64,000 nucleotides of DNA, taken from Leptospiraceae bacterium. GTDB taxonomy: Bacteria; Spirochaetota; Leptospiria; Leptospirales; Leptospiraceae. Each line of letters starts with the position of its first letter. Position 1 is the first letter of the stretch. The DNA lies in NCBI GenBank assembly GCA_022402465.1, contig JAKRSH010000024.1, positions 62,001 through 126,000 of the forward strand. The letters are read 5' to 3'. Made by a program: the position numbers and the translations under genes. The notes beneath the pieces were generated by a model, which ran no database searches, was not told the origin of the DNA, and saw only the letters and a program-made list of their open reading frames with translations. Below are positions 62,155-64,000 of the stretch, piece after piece.

Positions 62155-63960
62155 TTATTTCACATCTTGTAACTTTAAGAAGTCAGGTTTATCCATCTTG
62201 CGCGAGATTCTAGATGCTGCATTCATAAGCCCTACATGAGAATATGCTTGTGGAAAATTGCCCCACTGGCTTCCATTCTTGGGGTCTACATCTTCACTAA
62301 AAAGACCTAGGGTGTTGGAATACTTTACCAATTGATCAAATTCCTCTATAGCTTCGGGAATTTTACCAACACAAGCCAACGCCTCCACATACCAAAATGC
62401 ACATACTAAAAATGCTACTTCTGGGATTCCAAAATCATCTGAATGCTTATACCTATAAAAAAGACCTTCTGGAGTTTTAAGTTCCTTTTCCAATTGTTTC
62501 AGATGTGTTTTTGCAATTTCTGAATCTGGTTCTATGTAGCCTAGAGTTATCATCTGCAAGAGACTTGCATCCATATGTTTGGTTCCAATTGCTTGCGTGT
62601 ATGCTTGCAGATCCTTATCAAAGCAAGCTTCAATTTGATTTTTCGCTCTTGTAATCAAATCTTTTGCTTTTTCTTCCATAGCAGTATCTCCTAAGACTTT
62701 AGCGATTTGCAAACCAGCATTAGCACCTGCCCAGTGAAAGAGAAATGTATAACAGTGTTTTTGAGCTAGATTTCTAAACTCCCAAAGACCAGCGTCTGGC
62801 TCATCCATAGTTTCTTCTATCATCTTTAAAATATGGTTGATGAGTTTGGGATTTTGGATTCTAGCCTTGCTATGAAATCTTTGGTCAACATAAAGTGGTA
62901 GTATAGATAGTATCACCTGACCATATACATCGTTCTGAATATGAGTATAAGCTTGGTTGCCTACACGAACAGGTTGATTGCCAAGATAACCTTCTAAATC
63001 GAGGGTTTTTTCTTCTATGGTCTTCTCACCAAGAATTCCATACAGAGGTTGGTATCTTCCTGGTTCCGAAGCTGCTACATTTTCAATGTAATGAGAGTAT
63101 CTCTCCATTTCTTCAAAATGCCCTAGGCTAGTAAATGCATTCAAAGTATAATAGGAATCTCTCATCCAACAGTATCTATAATCCCAATTTCGTGTGGATA
63201 GATGGGATTCAGGTAGACTCATAGTTGCTGCTGCTATGATAGCTCCAGAATCTTGGAATTGATGGATTTTTAAAGCTAGTGCAGAGCGTATAACTTTATC
63301 TTGGCGAAAATTTCCTATTGAACAATGCTTTACCCAATCTCTCCAATACTTTCTTGTACTGTAGTAAAAATTTTCAAGAGTCTGCTCAAGCGGTGCATCA
63401 AAAGCGGAACCTGAGGTAAGAACTAAATATTTTGTTTCTGAAAGAACGAAAGGGATTCCATTGATGATATGATTCAGAGAAACATTGGTTGAAAGTCTAG
63501 TGCTTGGTTCAATTCCACTAAAGTTGATATGGTTGGATCCATTATAAGGATGAGGTGTAATACAGCCATAAGCAGAGACAGGGCGACATGATGCAACAAC
63601 ACGTGGATTTCCACTTAAGACTCGAACCTTTCGAACAAGCATATTTGGATAAAAATGTCTATTGTTCTGTAAGAATCTTGGTGCAAAATCTATCAGTTCA
63701 AAAGATCCATCCTCAGCCTCAAAACTAGTCCTAAGAATGTTTGTATTTTCAATATATTCTTGCTTAGAAGTATAATTCGGATCGGCTGGTCGGATAAAGA
63801 ATTCCCCACCTTTGTTTTTATCTAATAAGCCACCAAATAAAAAACTAGAATCAAATCTGGGCCAACAAAGCCATACTACATTTCCTGTCTTATCTATATG
63901 GGCAATATAGCCGCAGTTTCCAATAATTCCCATATCATATGTGTGTTTATCTGTGTTCAT
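62155..63960 (-). CDS. Glycoside hydrolase family 15 (glucoamylase/trehalase-like)
   Basis: 601 residues without a signal peptide, so probably cytoplasmic. An N-terminal beta-sandwich domain (1-210, starting IGNCGYIAHIDKTGNVVWLC) precedes an (alpha/alpha)6 barrel with RNWDYRYCWMRDSYYTLNAF, the substrate-binding RVGNQAYTHIQNDVYGQVI, the catalytic-acid region DAGLWEFRN and the later GLFSEDVDPK. The family hydrolyses alpha-glucosides such as maltooligosaccharides or trehalose; bacterial cytoplasmic forms of this type are often trehalases or isomaltose hydrolases. No sugar-metabolism partner gene is in view. It would be the first gene leftward from the right edge. Confidence 0.9.
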   Translation of the reverse strand: MNTDKHTYDMGIIGNCGYIAHIDKTGNVVWLCWPRFDSSFLFGGLLDKNKGGEFFIRPADPNYTSKQEYIENTNILRTSFEAEDGSFELIDFAPRFLQNNRHFYPNMLVRKVRVLSGNPRVVASCRPVSAYGCITPHPYNGSNHINFSGIEPSTRLSTNVSLNHIINGIPFVLSETKYLVLTSGSAFDAPLEQTLENFYYSTRKYWRDWVKHCSIGNFRQDKVIRSALALKIHQFQDSGAIIAAATMSLPESHLSTRNWDYRYCWMRDSYYTLNAFTSLGHFEEMERYSHYIENVAASEPGRYQPLYGILGEKTIEEKTLDLEGYLGNQPVRVGNQAYTHIQNDVYGQVILSILPLYVDQRFHSKARIQNPKLINHILKMIEETMDEPDAGLWEFRNLAQKHCYTFLFHWAGANAGLQIAKVLGDTAMEEKAKDLITRAKNQIEACFDKDLQAYTQAIGTKHMDASLLQMITLGYIEPDSEIAKTHLKQLEKELKTPEGLFYRYKHSDDFGIPEVAFLVCAFWYVEALACVGKIPEAIEEFDQLVKYSNTLGLFSEDVDPKNGSQWGNFPQAYSHVGLMNAASRISRKMDKPDFLKLQDVK

Positions 63961-64000
63961 GCTACCTCTTTATCCATATTCATATTTTAATATATTCTAT

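Noticed and set aside
1-64000. tRNA, rRNA, CRISPR array, insertion sequence or prophage
   Set aside because: I scanned for T-loop-like gttcgaatc boxes, regularly spaced repeats, transposase or integrase motifs and phage genes and found none that I could support.

Overview
The window looks like a chromosomal segment of a low-GC spirochaete, most likely Leptospira or a close relative in the Leptospiraceae. The reasons are the AT-rich codon use, the many small lipoproteins with loose spirochaetal lipoboxes (for example LFNC, FSSC, LINC), the frequent TTG/GTG starts, and a mix of housekeeping genes with large families of uncharacterised outer-surface proteins. This assignment is by protein flavour only; no rRNA or tRNA gene is present to confirm it.

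Layout. 1-984: the end of an SMC chromosome-condensation gene and a small RRM RNA-binding protein. 1148-7036: a tandem array of lipoprotein/SGNH-hydrolase pairs. It holds one degraded pair, two pairs whose hydrolase is cut short, one intact pair and two further lipoproteins. The short hydrolases and the degraded one all end in the same nearly identical 114-base tail. 7196-10788: a TPR protein, then ilvB-ilvN (acetolactate synthase) preceded by a possible attenuation leader. 10891-16825: a three-gene operon of a beta-propeller protein, a single-span membrane protein and a 1274-residue tubulin/FtsZ-like GTPase. 16910-18799: thiL, rplM and rpsI, closed by a strong terminator. 18880-26159: a metal (probably zinc) acquisition locus with a beta-propeller lipoprotein carrying HGDHYH, two related lipoproteins with a CFDIH...HLIGW.KAC motif, a His-bearing outer-membrane protein and a ZnuABC-type transporter. 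26253-28485: folE, a zinc-ribbon methyltransferase and tmk.

28551-39988: two tiny lipoproteins, then a very AT-rich glycosylation island. It has three polyprenyl-phosphate-sugar synthase-like GT2 enzymes (one fused to GtrA), four GT-C membrane glycosyltransferases (one clearly GT22-like) and a WaaL/PglL-type ligase, in mixed orientations. 40298-42732: an EAL c-di-GMP phosphodiesterase convergent with a PilZ-like protein. 42824-45832: guaB, an outer-membrane lipoprotein-sorting (LolA-like) protein and rsmE. 45858-57548: a Cys-rich mini-lipoprotein, three uncharacterised genes, a giant alpha-2-macroglobulin with a thioester motif, and a membrane alkaline-phosphatase-superfamily enzyme with a Thr nucleophile. 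57590-63960: carB, bpt, a DUF1499 lipoprotein and a GH15 glucoamylase/trehalase-like enzyme.

The regions of most interest are the hydrolase/lipoprotein array with its homogenised tail, the tubulin-like operon, the extended zinc locus and the GT-C glycosylation island. No CRISPR array, insertion sequence, tRNA or rRNA was seen.
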